Positions 41,822 through 50,481 of a stretch of 64,000 nucleotides of DNA are shown here, piece after piece. Source of the stretch: Lentzea nigeriaca (GTDB taxonomy: Bacteria; Actinomycetota; Actinomycetes; Mycobacteriales; Pseudonocardiaceae); the NCBI RefSeq assembly GCF_016907955.1, contig NZ_JAFBCX010000020.1, positions 62,001 to 126,000 of the forward strand, given 5' to 3'. How positions within the stretch are numbered: the first letter of the stretch is position 1; every line of letters starts with the position of its first letter. The notes under the pieces were generated by a model that saw only the letters and a program-made list of their open reading frames with translations, did not search any database and had not been told where the DNA came from. The position numbers were made by a program, and so were the translations under genes.

Positions 41822-42469
41822 ATGCGCACAGCCGAGGCGGTCGACGAGATCCGGGTCGAGGAAGGCGGGCGCCGCGTGGTGGTGGTCGCCGGCCGCCTGC
41901 GCCTCCCGGTCTCCGCGGGCGTCACCGACGACCAGGCGCTGATGCTGGCCAGAGCGGGCACCACGGCCTGGCACCTGCTCCGCACGTGCGCGCACCTGAG
42001 GCCGGACGAGTCGATCGTCGTGCACGACGCCGCGAGCGAGGTCGGGGCGATCGCGGTCCAGCTGGCCCGTAGTTTCGCCGCCGGACGCGTGATCGCCACC
42101 GAGTCCAGCCAGTCCCGGCGGCGCAGGGCGGTCCGGCTCGGCGCGGACGTCGCCGTCGAGTCCGATCCGGACGGTCTCGCCGAACGGGTGATCCAGGCGA
42201 ACGAGGGCAAACAGGTCGACGTCGTACTCGATCCAGGAGGCACGGTGAAAGCCTCGCTGGACGCACTCGCGCCGTTCGGCCGGATCGTCTGCTATGGCGC
42301 TGACCAGGACGAATCCATCAAACTGACGGGTCTGCTCGGCGGGTCGCAGGCGGTCATCGGGTTCCGTTTCGAGCACACCCTGGAACGACCCGACATGATC
42401 GCGAGAGCTGTCAGTGAGCTGTTCGGGTTGACCTCGGCTGGGCGATTGCGTCCAGTGGCAGGCGACTAG
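41822..42469 (+). CDS. Truncated medium-chain dehydrogenase (NAD(P)-binding domain only)
   Basis: A 215-residue protein matching only the C-terminal nucleotide-binding half of zinc-type or quinone-oxidoreductase MDR proteins: 'ARAGTTAWHLLRTCAHLRPD' (~41-60), the cofactor loop 'VHDAASEVGAIAVQLARSF' (~64-82), 'DVVLDPGGTVKASLDALAPF' (~134-153). The GroES-like catalytic domain (~120 residues) is replaced by about 38 unrelated residues. The Rossmann GxGxxG is altered (ASEVGA). It could bind a nucleotide but is unlikely to be a normal dehydrogenase. Confidence 0.75.
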   Translation: MRTAEAVDEIRVEEGGRRVVVVAGRLRLPVSAGVTDDQALMLARAGTTAWHLLRTCAHLRPDESIVVHDAASEVGAIAVQLARSFAAGRVIATESSQSRRRRAVRLGADVAVESDPDGLAERVIQANEGKQVDVVLDPGGTVKASLDALAPFGRIVCYGADQDESIKLTGLLGGSQAVIGFRFEHTLERPDMIARAVSELFGLTSAGRLRPVAGD

Positions 42470-42500
42470 TACCCGTTAGGAAGCCGGAATTAGGGGACTC

Positions 42501-44639
42501 ATGAGGACCGTATTCACGACCTGCCCGCTCTGCGAGGCGACGTGCGGGCTGGAGCTGACCGTCGAGGGCGACCGCATCACGAAGGTGCGCGGCGACCGCG
42601 AGGACGACTTCAGCAAGGGCTTCATCTGCCCCAAGGGCGCCTCGCTCGGCACGCTCGACGCCGACCCTGACCGGCTGAGCACACCGCTGATCAAGCGCGA
42701 CGGCGAGTTCCGGGAGGCGACCTGGGACGAGGCCTTCCGGTACATCGACGAACGGCTCAAGGACTTCCCGGACCGCGACTCGGTCGCGATGTACCTGGGC
42801 AACCCGGTCGTCCACTCGCTCGCCGGCGGCCTCTACGCGGGGCCGCTGCGCAAGGCGCTGGGCAGCCGCAACGTGTTCACCGCCAGCACCGTCGACCAGA
42901 TGCCCAAGCACGTCCAGTGCGGCCACATGTACGGCAGCATCTTCTCGATCCCGGTACCCGACATCGACCGCACCGACTTCATGCTGGTGCTGGGCGCGGA
43001 CCCGTTCTCGTCCAACGGCAGCCTCTGGACCGTTCCGGACGCGCCGGGCCGGTTCAAGGACCTGCGGAAGCGCGGTGGCCGGTTCGTGGTCGTCGACCCG
43101 CGCCGCAGCCGCACCGCCCAGGCCGCGGACCAGCACGTCGTGATCAGGCCGGGCACGGACGTGTTCCTGCTGCTGGCGTTGATCCACGAACTGTTCGCGC
43201 AGGACCTGGTGAACCTGCGCGACCTCGCCGGGCACGTCACCGACCACACGGTGATCCGCTCGCACGTCGAGCCCTTCTCCCCGGACGCCGTCGCGGAACG
43301 GACCGGCATCGACGCGGCCACCATCCGCGCGTTGGCGAGGCAGTTGGCCGGTGCCGAACGCGCCGCGGTGTACGGCCGCATCGGCACGACGACCGTGGAG
43401 TTCGGCACGGTCGCGTCGTGGGCGGTCGACACGCTCAACATCCTCACCGGCAACCTCGACCGGCCCGGTGGCGTGATGTGGCCGCTGCCCGCGCACAGCA
43501 AGCGCGGACCCGGCCGCGGCAAGGGTTTCGGCATCGGCCGCTGGCACAGCCGGGTCAAGGGACATCCCGAGGTGATGGGGGAGTACCCGGCCGTCACGAT
43601 GGTCGACGAGATCGAGACGCCCGGCGAGGGCCAGGTGCGGGCGTTGTTCACGATCGGCGGCAACCCCGCGCTGTCGCTGCCGAACTCGGCCCGCGTGAAC
43701 GACGCTCTGTCCTCATTGGACTTCATGGTCAGCGTTGATCCGTACCTCAACGAGACCACCCGGCACGCGGACGTCATCCTGCCGACGCCACCGCCGTCCC
43801 GTCGCGACCACTACGACATCGCGTTCCTCAACAACTCCGTGCGCAACGTCGTGAAGTACTCGCGGGCGGCGATTCCGCTGGAAGAAGGCAGGGTCGACGA
43901 GACGGACATCTTCTTCCGGCTCGCCACGATCTTCAGCGGCCTGGGCCCATCAGCTGATCTGGACGCGATCGCCGCGATGCAGCTCGCCGGCCTGAAGCAG
44001 CAGCTCGGGGTCGACTTCGAACCCGAGGGCGAGACTCGCGAGGAACGCCTGCTGGACCTGAAACTGCGCACCGGCCCGTACGGGGTGTCGCTGCGGCAGC
44101 TGCTGGAGAACCCGCACGGCATCGACCTCGGCCCGCTCACCTCGCGGTTGCCGGAGATCCTGCGTACGCCGTCGGGACGGATCGAACTCACGCCGCAGCC
44201 GATCATCGACGACCTCCCGCGCGTGCTGAAGGCGTTGGAGAACCCCGAGACCGACATGGTGCTGATCGGCCGCAGGCACCTGCGCACCAACAACTCGTGG
44301 ATGCACAACGTGCCCGCGCTGGTGAAGGGCAAGCCGTTGTGCACGCTGCTGGTCAACACCGGCGACGCCCACCGCCTGGGCCTCACCGACGGCGCGACTG
44401 CCCAGGTCACCTCGCGCGTCGGCAAGGTCGAGGTGCTGGTCGAGGTCACCGACGACATCGCGCCCGGCGTCGTCTCGATGCCGCACGGCTGGGGCCACGA
44501 CCAGCCGGGTACTCAGCTCTCGGTCGCCAGTGAGCACGCCGGGGTGAACGTCAACCTCCTCACCGACGACCTCCGCATCGATCCGCTCTCGGGCACCGCC
44601 GTCCTGAACGGCACCCGCGTGCAGGTCGTGCCCGCCTAG
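42501..44639 (+). CDS. Molybdopterin-dependent oxidoreductase with [4Fe-4S] cluster
   Basis: A 712-residue member of the DMSO-reductase superfamily. The cluster cysteines C8-x2-C11-x3-C15-x27-C43 open the protein. The bis-MGD domains follow ('YLGNPVVHSLAGGLYAGPLR', 'VVVDPRRSRTAQAADQHVVI', 'HADVILPTPPPSRRDH') with a C-terminal cofactor-capping domain ('LGLTDGATAQVTSRVGKVEV'). The metal ligand is not obvious; 'VQCGHMYGS' around residues 133-141 is the likely region. There is no Tat signal, so the enzyme is cytoplasmic. Reaction unknown. It is 27 bp before the acyl-CoA synthetase gene and probably cotranscribed with it. Confidence 0.92.
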   Translation: MRTVFTTCPLCEATCGLELTVEGDRITKVRGDREDDFSKGFICPKGASLGTLDADPDRLSTPLIKRDGEFREATWDEAFRYIDERLKDFPDRDSVAMYLGNPVVHSLAGGLYAGPLRKALGSRNVFTASTVDQMPKHVQCGHMYGSIFSIPVPDIDRTDFMLVLGADPFSSNGSLWTVPDAPGRFKDLRKRGGRFVVVDPRRSRTAQAADQHVVIRPGTDVFLLLALIHELFAQDLVNLRDLAGHVTDHTVIRSHVEPFSPDAVAERTGIDAATIRALARQLAGAERAAVYGRIGTTTVEFGTVASWAVDTLNILTGNLDRPGGVMWPLPAHSKRGPGRGKGFGIGRWHSRVKGHPEVMGEYPAVTMVDEIETPGEGQVRALFTIGGNPALSLPNSARVNDALSSLDFMVSVDPYLNETTRHADVILPTPPPSRRDHYDIAFLNNSVRNVVKYSRAAIPLEEGRVDETDIFFRLATIFSGLGPSADLDAIAAMQLAGLKQQLGVDFEPEGETREERLLDLKLRTGPYGVSLRQLLENPHGIDLGPLTSRLPEILRTPSGRIELTPQPIIDDLPRVLKALENPETDMVLIGRRHLRTNNSWMHNVPALVKGKPLCTLLVNTGDAHRLGLTDGATAQVTSRVGKVEVLVEVTDDIAPGVVSMPHGWGHDQPGTQLSVASEHAGVNVNLLTDDLRIDPLSGTAVLNGTRVQVVPA

Positions 44640-44666
44640 AGATCAACGACGCCCCTAGGAGCCGCC

Positions 44667-46448
44667 ATGACCGCCGAAGTCACCAGCCCGAACGCGGTGC
44701 AAGCCATCCGCTGCATAGCCGACCTGCCGTTCCTGGCGGAGCAGGCGTACGGCGACGCGGTGGCGTGGCGGTTCAAGCGGCACGGCGAGTGGCGCGAGCA
44801 GACCTACGCCGAGGTCTCCGAGCTGGTGCTGGACCTCGCGTCGGGGTTCGTCCACGCCGGACTGAAGGCGGGTGACCGGGTCTGCGTGCTCGCGAACACA
44901 CGTCCTGAGTGGACGGCGGTCGAGCTGGCGGTGCTCGCGGCGGGCGGCATCGTCGTGCCGATCTACCCGTCGAGCACGGCGGAGGAGATCGCCTGGGTGG
45001 CAGGCGACTCCGGCGCGTCGATCGTGGTGGCCGAGAACGAGGCCCAGTGCGTCAAGGTCGAGGTCGTCAGGGATGAACTCCCCGAACTGCGAACAGTTTT
45101 CACGATCGAGCCTGCCGGTGACCGGCCGACGCTCGCCGATCTGCAGGACACCGGCCGCACGTCACCGCTGGCCGACGAACTGGACGCCCGTCGTGCCGCG
45201 ATCAGGCCCGAGGACCCCGGCCTGATCATCTACAGCTCCGGCACCACGGGTCCGCCCAAGGGCTGCGTCCTGACCAACGCGAACTGGGTCGCGTTGTGCC
45301 GGGTCGCCGAAGAAGCCCGCATCGACGCGATGACCGGCACCGTCTATCTGTTCCTGCCGCTGGCGCACGTCTTCGCGCAGATCGTCATGTTCGGCACCAT
45401 GTACCGCGGCGGCGCGCTGGCGTACTACGGCGGCGACATGACGGCGATCGTGCCGGAGCTCGCCGAGGTGAAGCCGACGTTCCTGCCGTCGGTGCCGCGC
45501 ATCTTCGAAAAGATCTACACGTTCGTCACGGCCGCCGTGCCGCCCGAGCAGCTCTCCCAGGCTGTCTCGTTGGGACTGGAGGTGCGGCGCAGGCGTTCGG
45601 TCGGCGAACCGGTTCCGCAGGAGATGGCGGCGGCGTTCGAGCAGGTCGACGCGCTGTTCGCCAAGGTACGGGCCGTGTTCGGTGGACGGCTCGTGCAGGC
45701 GCTGTCCGGTGCAGCGCCGATCTCCCGCGAGGTGCTGCAGTTCTTCCACGCGGCCGGGGTGCCGGTGCTCGAGGGCTACGGCATGACCGAGTCGACCGCG
45801 GTCGGCACCATCAACACGTTGGAGAGCTTCAAACTCGGCTCGGTCGGCGCGTCCGGTGTGGCGGGCCTCGAGATGTCCGTTGCGGACGACGGCGAACTGC
45901 TGATGCGGGGCCCGCACGTCTTCGCGGGCTACTGGCGCAACGACGAGGCGACCGCTGCCACGATTCAGGACGGCTGGCTGCACACCGGCGACCTCGGCGA
46001 GATCGACGCGGACGGTTTCGTCACGATCACGGGCCGCAAGAAGGACATCATCATCACCGCGGGCGGCAAGAACATCGCGCCGGCCAACGTGGAGAACGTC
46101 CTGCGCCAGTCCCGCTGGATCTCGCACGCGATCCTGTTCGGCGACCGCAAGCCCTACTGTGTGGCACTGCTCACACTCGACGCCGACGAGATCGTGCCGT
46201 GGGCGACCGCGCGGGGATTGCCGTCCGACCTCGAATCCTTGGTGGGTCACCCGGACGTGCGAGCACTCGTGCAGGAAGTTGTCGACGAAGCGAACTCGCA
46301 CTTCGCCAGTGTTTCCCAGGTGAAGAAGTTCGTGCTGCTCAGCCGCGATCTGTCCCAGGAGGAGGGCGAGCTCACCCCGACGTTGAAGGTCAAGCGCAAC
46401 GTGGTGCACCGCCTTCACTCTGCGTTGTACGAAGGGCTGTACGAGTAA
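44667..46448 (+). CDS. Long-chain acyl-CoA synthetase / AMP-dependent ligase
   Basis: A 593-residue ANL ligase related to the one at 245-2065. P-loop 'IYSSGTTGPPKGC' (~188-200), 'EGYGMTESTAVG' (~371-382), 'TGRKKDIIITAGGKNIAP' (~453-470). A CTAGGAG ribosome site lies 5 bp before the ATG. Two inverted repeats, the first followed by a T-rich run, lie beyond the stop. The substrate is a fatty or other carboxylic acid; the upstream molybdoenzyme could supply or consume it, which is speculation. Confidence 0.92.
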   Translation: MTAEVTSPNAVQAIRCIADLPFLAEQAYGDAVAWRFKRHGEWREQTYAEVSELVLDLASGFVHAGLKAGDRVCVLANTRPEWTAVELAVLAAGGIVVPIYPSSTAEEIAWVAGDSGASIVVAENEAQCVKVEVVRDELPELRTVFTIEPAGDRPTLADLQDTGRTSPLADELDARRAAIRPEDPGLIIYSSGTTGPPKGCVLTNANWVALCRVAEEARIDAMTGTVYLFLPLAHVFAQIVMFGTMYRGGALAYYGGDMTAIVPELAEVKPTFLPSVPRIFEKIYTFVTAAVPPEQLSQAVSLGLEVRRRRSVGEPVPQEMAAAFEQVDALFAKVRAVFGGRLVQALSGAAPISREVLQFFHAAGVPVLEGYGMTESTAVGTINTLESFKLGSVGASGVAGLEMSVADDGELLMRGPHVFAGYWRNDEATAATIQDGWLHTGDLGEIDADGFVTITGRKKDIIITAGGKNIAPANVENVLRQSRWISHAILFGDRKPYCVALLTLDADEIVPWATARGLPSDLESLVGHPDVRALVQEVVDEANSHFASVSQVKKFVLLSRDLSQEEGELTPTLKVKRNVVHRLHSALYEGLYE

Positions 46449-46566
46449 CCCGTACGTACGAGAAATCCAAAAACACGTACATCCACCCTGGCGGATTCGG
46501 TCCGCTCAGGGCAGAGTGGAGCACCAGCGGCGCTTGGCCCCCTCCCCCCTCGGGCCCAGCCGCTTC

Positions 46567-46623
46567 GCGGCCCCGGCTCACGGCGTACTCCCCCCAGACG
46601 CCCTGCCGGGGCCGCTTGTTTTG
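46567..46623 (+). terminator. GC-rich hairpin followed by T-run after acyl-CoA synthetase
   Basis: An 11-bp perfect stem (GCGGCCCCGGC at 46567-46577 with its complement at 46605-46615) and a 27-base loop are followed by TTGTTTTG. It lies in the 217-bp gap between converging genes and is the best intrinsic terminator in the window. Confidence 0.75.
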
Positions 46624-46630
46624 TCGATGA

Positions 46631-46656
46631 CCTTCCTCCACGTCGGTGGAGGAAGG
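46631..46656. terminator. Second hairpin, facing the LacI-family gene end
   Basis: An 11-bp perfect stem (CCTTCCTCCAC and its complement) with a 4-base loop sits 10 bp beyond the end of the reverse-strand LacI-family gene. Its right side runs into the 16-base sequence shared with 29910-29925. Confidence 0.7.
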
Positions 46657-46665
46657 TTCCCTTCA

Positions 46666-47649
46666 TCACTTGCGGGGTGGGGTGGTGGTTCCACGCACGA
46701 TCAGTTGTGTCTCCGCCACGATCTGCGGAACATCCGTGTTGTCCGAGTCGAGCCAGTCGAGCAACAGGTTCACGGCGGTGCGTCCCGCCTGTGCCACGGG
46801 CATTGCCACCGTTGTCAACGGGGGCGAGCACAGCGCCGCGTACGTGAGGTCGTCGAACCCCGTCACGGACACGTCACCGGGAACCGAGATCCCGCGGTCC
46901 CGCAGCCGCGCCAGGACACCCAGCGCCACGATGTCGTTGTAGGCCACGATCGCGGTCGTGTCGGCCGCCACGGCCAGATCGGCAGCCTGCAAACCACCCT
47001 CGTAGCGCGGCGCGAACGGTCCGAGATCCACCAGATCCACGCCGTGCTGGGCAACCGCTGACATCAGGCCGCGGCGACGCTCCTGGTTGGACCACGACGT
47101 GCGCGGCCCGTTGAGGTAGGCGATCCGCCGGTGTCCCAACGCGACGAGGTGGTCGATGATGGCGTGCATGCCCCCGGCCGAGTCCATCAGCGCGGCGGGC
47201 ACACCCGGCAGCCGCCGATTGAGCAGCACGAGCGACGTCGCCCCTGCCACCTCGTAGATCTGCGAGTCCTCCAGGCCGGGCGCGCACAGCACGACGCCGT
47301 CGACCTGCTTGGCCATCGCGTGCACGAGCTTCGCCTCGGTGACCGGGTCCTCGTCGCTGTCCGCCACAAACACCGCGTAGTCGGCCTGCATCGCCCGCGC
47401 CTGCACGGCCTTGAGCACGCCCGTGAAGAACGGGTTGTCGAGGTCCGGCACGACGATGCCGATGTTGCCGGTCTTGCCCGTGATCAGCCCTCTGGCCGCC
47501 CGGTTGGGCTGGTAGCCGAGGTCGGAGGCGGCAGCCAGCACCCGTGACCGGGTCTCCGGACGCACCAGCTCGGGAGATGTCAGCGCACGCGAAACGGTGG
47601 CGACCGATACGTGCGCCCTGCGTGCCACGTCGCGGATGGTGACTGCCAC
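46666..47649 (-). CDS. LacI-family transcriptional regulator
   Basis: A 327-residue repressor. The helix-turn-helix and hinge at the N-terminus are 'VTIRDVARRAHVSVATVSRA' and 'LGYQPNRAARGL', followed by the sugar-binding-protein-like core ('IGIVVPDLDNPFF', 'IVAYNDIVALGVLARLRDRG', 'TGFDDLTYAAL'). GTG 47649 is preferred: it has GGTGAGG upstream and gives the standard N-terminus, whereas a TTG 33 bp upstream would add 11 residues. It is the last gene after the ABC importer on the same strand and probably represses that operon through the operator near 51716. Confidence 0.92.
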   Translation of the reverse strand: MAVTIRDVARRAHVSVATVSRALTSPELVRPETRSRVLAAASDLGYQPNRAARGLITGKTGNIGIVVPDLDNPFFTGVLKAVQARAMQADYAVFVADSDEDPVTEAKLVHAMAKQVDGVVLCAPGLEDSQIYEVAGATSLVLLNRRLPGVPAALMDSAGGMHAIIDHLVALGHRRIAYLNGPRTSWSNQERRRGLMSAVAQHGVDLVDLGPFAPRYEGGLQAADLAVAADTTAIVAYNDIVALGVLARLRDRGISVPGDVSVTGFDDLTYAALCSPPLTTVAMPVAQAGRTAVNLLLDWLDSDNTDVPQIVAETQLIVRGTTTPPRK

Positions 47650-47699
47650 TTGTACCTCACCCTCAACTGCCGGTTGAAACAATCATGACGGGTCAGGTG

Positions 47700-48518
47700 T
47701 TAAGCCGGATCCTTGAGTCTCGTGACGAGCTGCGTCGGGTTGACGAACCGCAGCGCGATCACCAGGAGCAGCAGCATAGAACCGGTGTAGATCACGGCCA
47801 TCGAGTCGACCATCTGTTGTGGCCGGATGCCCGCCGACGACATCGCCTCGTACAGCGACACGACCAGGGTCTGGCTGGTCGGCCCCGCGGTGAGGAACGT
47901 CAGTTCGAACATGCCCACCGTCCGCACGAGCACGAGGATCGATGCTGCCAGGATGCCCGGCACCAGCAAGGGGGCCAGCACGCGGGTGAAGATGGCGACT
48001 GTGTTGGCCCCGCACATCCGCGCCGCCGACTCGATCTTCGTGTCGATCTGCTCGATGAACGGTGTCATGGTCAGCACCACGAACGGTACGGCCGGCACGA
48101 GGTTCGCCGCGATCACCCCGGCCATGCTGCCCGCCAGGTGGAATTTGTACAGCACCGTGGCGAGCGGGATGCCGTACGTCATCGGCGGCATCAGGATCGG
48201 CAGCAGGAACAGCACGTTGAGCAGCTTCTTGCCGGGGAAGTTCCGGCGTGCCAGCGCGTACGCCGTCGGCACTCCGATGAGGACGGAGATGACGACGACC
48301 GCGATCGCGACCTGGAACGTCACGGCCAGCACGTCCAGCAGCCGGTAGTCGCGCCACGCCTCGCCGTACCACTTGCCGGTGTACCCGTTCGGCAGCCAGG
48401 TGCCGAACCACGACTCGGCGAACGAGTTCGTGACGACGGCGCCGACGATGCCGACGAGGTTCAGCATGAAGAAGATCAACGCGCCCCAGGTCAGCCACAC
48501 GATCGGACGTGCTTTCAT
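47700..48518 (-). CDS. ABC transporter permease (PotC/ThiP-type)
   Basis: A 272-residue inner-membrane permease with six helices and the ATPase-contact EAA loop 'ESAARMCGANTVAIFTRVLA' (~165-184). ATG 48518 overlaps the stop of the preceding permease (ATGA). With the other permease and the ATPase it forms an importer of the spermidine/putrescine, iron(III), thiamine or aminoethylphosphonate class. Substrate unresolved. Confidence 0.9.
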   Translation of the reverse strand: MKARPIVWLTWGALIFFMLNLVGIVGAVVTNSFAESWFGTWLPNGYTGKWYGEAWRDYRLLDVLAVTFQVAIAVVVISVLIGVPTAYALARRNFPGKKLLNVLFLLPILMPPMTYGIPLATVLYKFHLAGSMAGVIAANLVPAVPFVVLTMTPFIEQIDTKIESAARMCGANTVAIFTRVLAPLLVPGILAASILVLVRTVGMFELTFLTAGPTSQTLVVSLYEAMSSAGIRPQQMVDSMAVIYTGSMLLLLVIALRFVNPTQLVTRLKDPA

Positions 48519-49429
48519 CCCTTGCCTCCCGTCGCGCCGCGGTAGAGGGTCGTGCGCCAGATCAGCACCACGCCGATCACGATCAGCATCACCAGCGCCA
48601 TCAGCATCGCGATCGCCGAGCCCATCGCGAAGTCGTTGTCCCGCAACGCCGTCTCGTACGCGGCGATCGACATCACGTGTGTCTCGCCGGCCGGGTTGCC
48701 GACCATGACGGCGGACGGGAACACGGAGAACGCGAGCACGAACGACAGGCAGAACGTGACCGCGAGACCTGGTGCGAGCAACGGCATCGTGATGGTCCGG
48801 AACCGTTGCCGTTTCGAGGCTCCCAGGGTCGCCGCCGCCTGTTCCAGCGTCGGGTCGATGCCCGACAGGTACGACAGGGTGAGCAGGAACGCGAACGGGA
48901 AGCCGGTGATGACGAGCGAGAACAGCACACCCCAGTAGTTGTGGGTGAGCTTCGCCGGTTCGTCCGCGCCCAACGCGATCCAGATGCGGTTGAACCACCC
49001 CGTCGGGCCGAAGAACGCGAGCAGCCCTTCCGCCGTCAGCACGGTGCCGAGGGTGATCGGGACGACGAGCAACGTGGTGAGCGCTCGCTTGCCCCGGAAC
49101 CTGCCGCGCATCCGGAACGCGATCGGGATGGACGCCAGCACGTTGAACAGCGCCGCCGGCAGACCGAGCCGCAACGTGATCCACACCGTCTCTGCCGAAT
49201 ACTCGTCCGAGAAGAACGTGATGTAGTTCTGGAACGGGTTCCCGCCGCCCTTCGGCTGGAACGACAACTGCAGCCCGTACAGGAACGGATAGACGAACAG
49301 CAGCACCACGAACACCGCGCCCGGCACCAGCAGCCACAGCACGCGGTCGACGCCCTTCTCGGCCAGCCGGTGCTTCAGCGAGGCCCGTTCCAGTGATCTC
49401 TGGTCGCGCAGCGATGGGAGCGCCGTCAT
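48515..49429 (-). CDS. ABC transporter permease (PotB-type)
   Basis: A 304-residue permease with a cytoplasmic N-terminal tail of ~30 residues and six helices. The EAA loop is 'LEQAAATLGASKRQRFRTIT' (~202-221). It overlaps the ATPase gene upstream by 4 bp and the second permease downstream by 4 bp, so all are translated together. Confidence 0.9.
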   Translation of the reverse strand: MTALPSLRDQRSLERASLKHRLAEKGVDRVLWLLVPGAVFVVLLFVYPFLYGLQLSFQPKGGGNPFQNYITFFSDEYSAETVWITLRLGLPAALFNVLASIPIAFRMRGRFRGKRALTTLLVVPITLGTVLTAEGLLAFFGPTGWFNRIWIALGADEPAKLTHNYWGVLFSLVITGFPFAFLLTLSYLSGIDPTLEQAAATLGASKRQRFRTITMPLLAPGLAVTFCLSFVLAFSVFPSAVMVGNPAGETHVMSIAAYETALRDNDFAMGSAIAMLMALVMLIVIGVVLIWRTTLYRGATGGKG

Positions 49430-50481
49430 GAGAACACCAGCACTCGTTCGACCGGCACCCTCAACCTGATGGCGTCGCCGGGAGCCAGCCGCGAGTTCGT
49501 GCGGACGTGCAGCTGCGTGCCGTCCCGCAGCCGCGCCTCCACCGCCTGCTCACGACCGTGGTACTCGACGATCTCGACGGTGGCGTCGAGCGTGTTCTCC
49601 CCGGCCTCGGTGACCACCGCGAAGTCTTCCGGCCTGACCGCGGCGACAGCCGAATCGGCAACCTCTTCGCTTTTGACGCCAACGAGTTCGACGCCGTCCG
49701 CCCGCACGGTCGCCCGCTCGTCGTCCTGTGCCGTCACGGTCACCGGGATCATGTTGCGGTAGCCCATGAACCCCGCCACGTACCGGTTGACCGGGTGCGC
49801 GTAGACCTCCTCTGGCGAGCCGACCTGCTGCACCTCGCCCAGCCGCAGCACCACCAGGCGGTCGGCGAGAGCCAGCGCCTCCTCCTGGTCATGCGTGACG
49901 TAGACGGTCGTGAGCCCCAATGACTGGTGCAGCCGGCGGATCTCGGTGCGCATCTCCAACCGCAGTGCGGCGTCCAGATTGGACAGTGGTTCGTCCATCA
50001 GGACCAACGGCGGCTCCAGCACGATCGCGCGGGCGATCGCCACCCGCTGCTGCTGACCGCCGGAGAGCTGGGCCGGGAACTTGTGCTGGTGCTCCTCCAG
50101 CTGGACGAGCCGCACGGCCTCGTCCACCCGCCGGGTCAGCTCGGCCCTGGGCGTCTTGCGCATCGACAGGCCGAAGCCGACGTTGCGCCGCACCGACATG
50201 TGCGGGAACAGCGCGTAGTTCTGGAACACCATCCCGAACCCGCGCTTCTCCGGCGGCAGGTCGTCGATCCGCCTGCCGTCCAGCGTGATCCGCCCGCCCG
50301 TCAACGGCAGCAGGCCCGCGAGGCAGTTGAGCGCCGTCGACTTCCCGCAGCCCGACGGCCCGAGCAGGGCGACGAACTCGCCGCCCTTGATCGTCAGGTC
50401 CATGCCCTTGAGGGCAACGGTGTCCCCGAACACGCGCCGCACGTGGTCCAGGTGCAGCTCCGCGAAGCGTTGCCCCGCCAC
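49426..50481 (-). CDS. ABC transporter ATPase (PotA-type, with TOBE domain)
   Basis: A 351-residue ATPase: Walker A 'GPSGCGKST' (~41-49), signature 'LSGGQQQRVAIARA' (~136-149), Walker B 'LVLMDEPLSNLD' (~156-167), His switch 'YVTHDQEEAL' (~191-200), and a C-terminal TOBE/regulatory region (~240-351). GTG 50481 shares a base with the substrate-binding-protein stop (TAGTG). Confidence 0.93.
   Translation of the reverse strand: MAGQRFAELHLDHVRRVFGDTVALKGMDLTIKGGEFVALLGPSGCGKSTALNCLAGLLPLTGGRITLDGRRIDDLPPEKRGFGMVFQNYALFPHMSVRRNVGFGLSMRKTPRAELTRRVDEAVRLVQLEEHQHKFPAQLSGGQQQRVAIARAIVLEPPLVLMDEPLSNLDAALRLEMRTEIRRLHQSLGLTTVYVTHDQEEALALADRLVVLRLGEVQQVGSPEEVYAHPVNRYVAGFMGYRNMIPVTVTAQDDERATVRADGVELVGVKSEEVADSAVAAVRPEDFAVVTEAGENTLDATVEIVEYHGREQAVEARLRDGTQLHVRTNSRLAPGDAIRLRVPVERVLVFS

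Noticed and set aside
46449..46665. A small gene in the gap between acyl-CoA synthetase and LacI-family gene
   Set aside because: The open frames there lack ribosome sites, and the gap is filled by two terminator hairpins.
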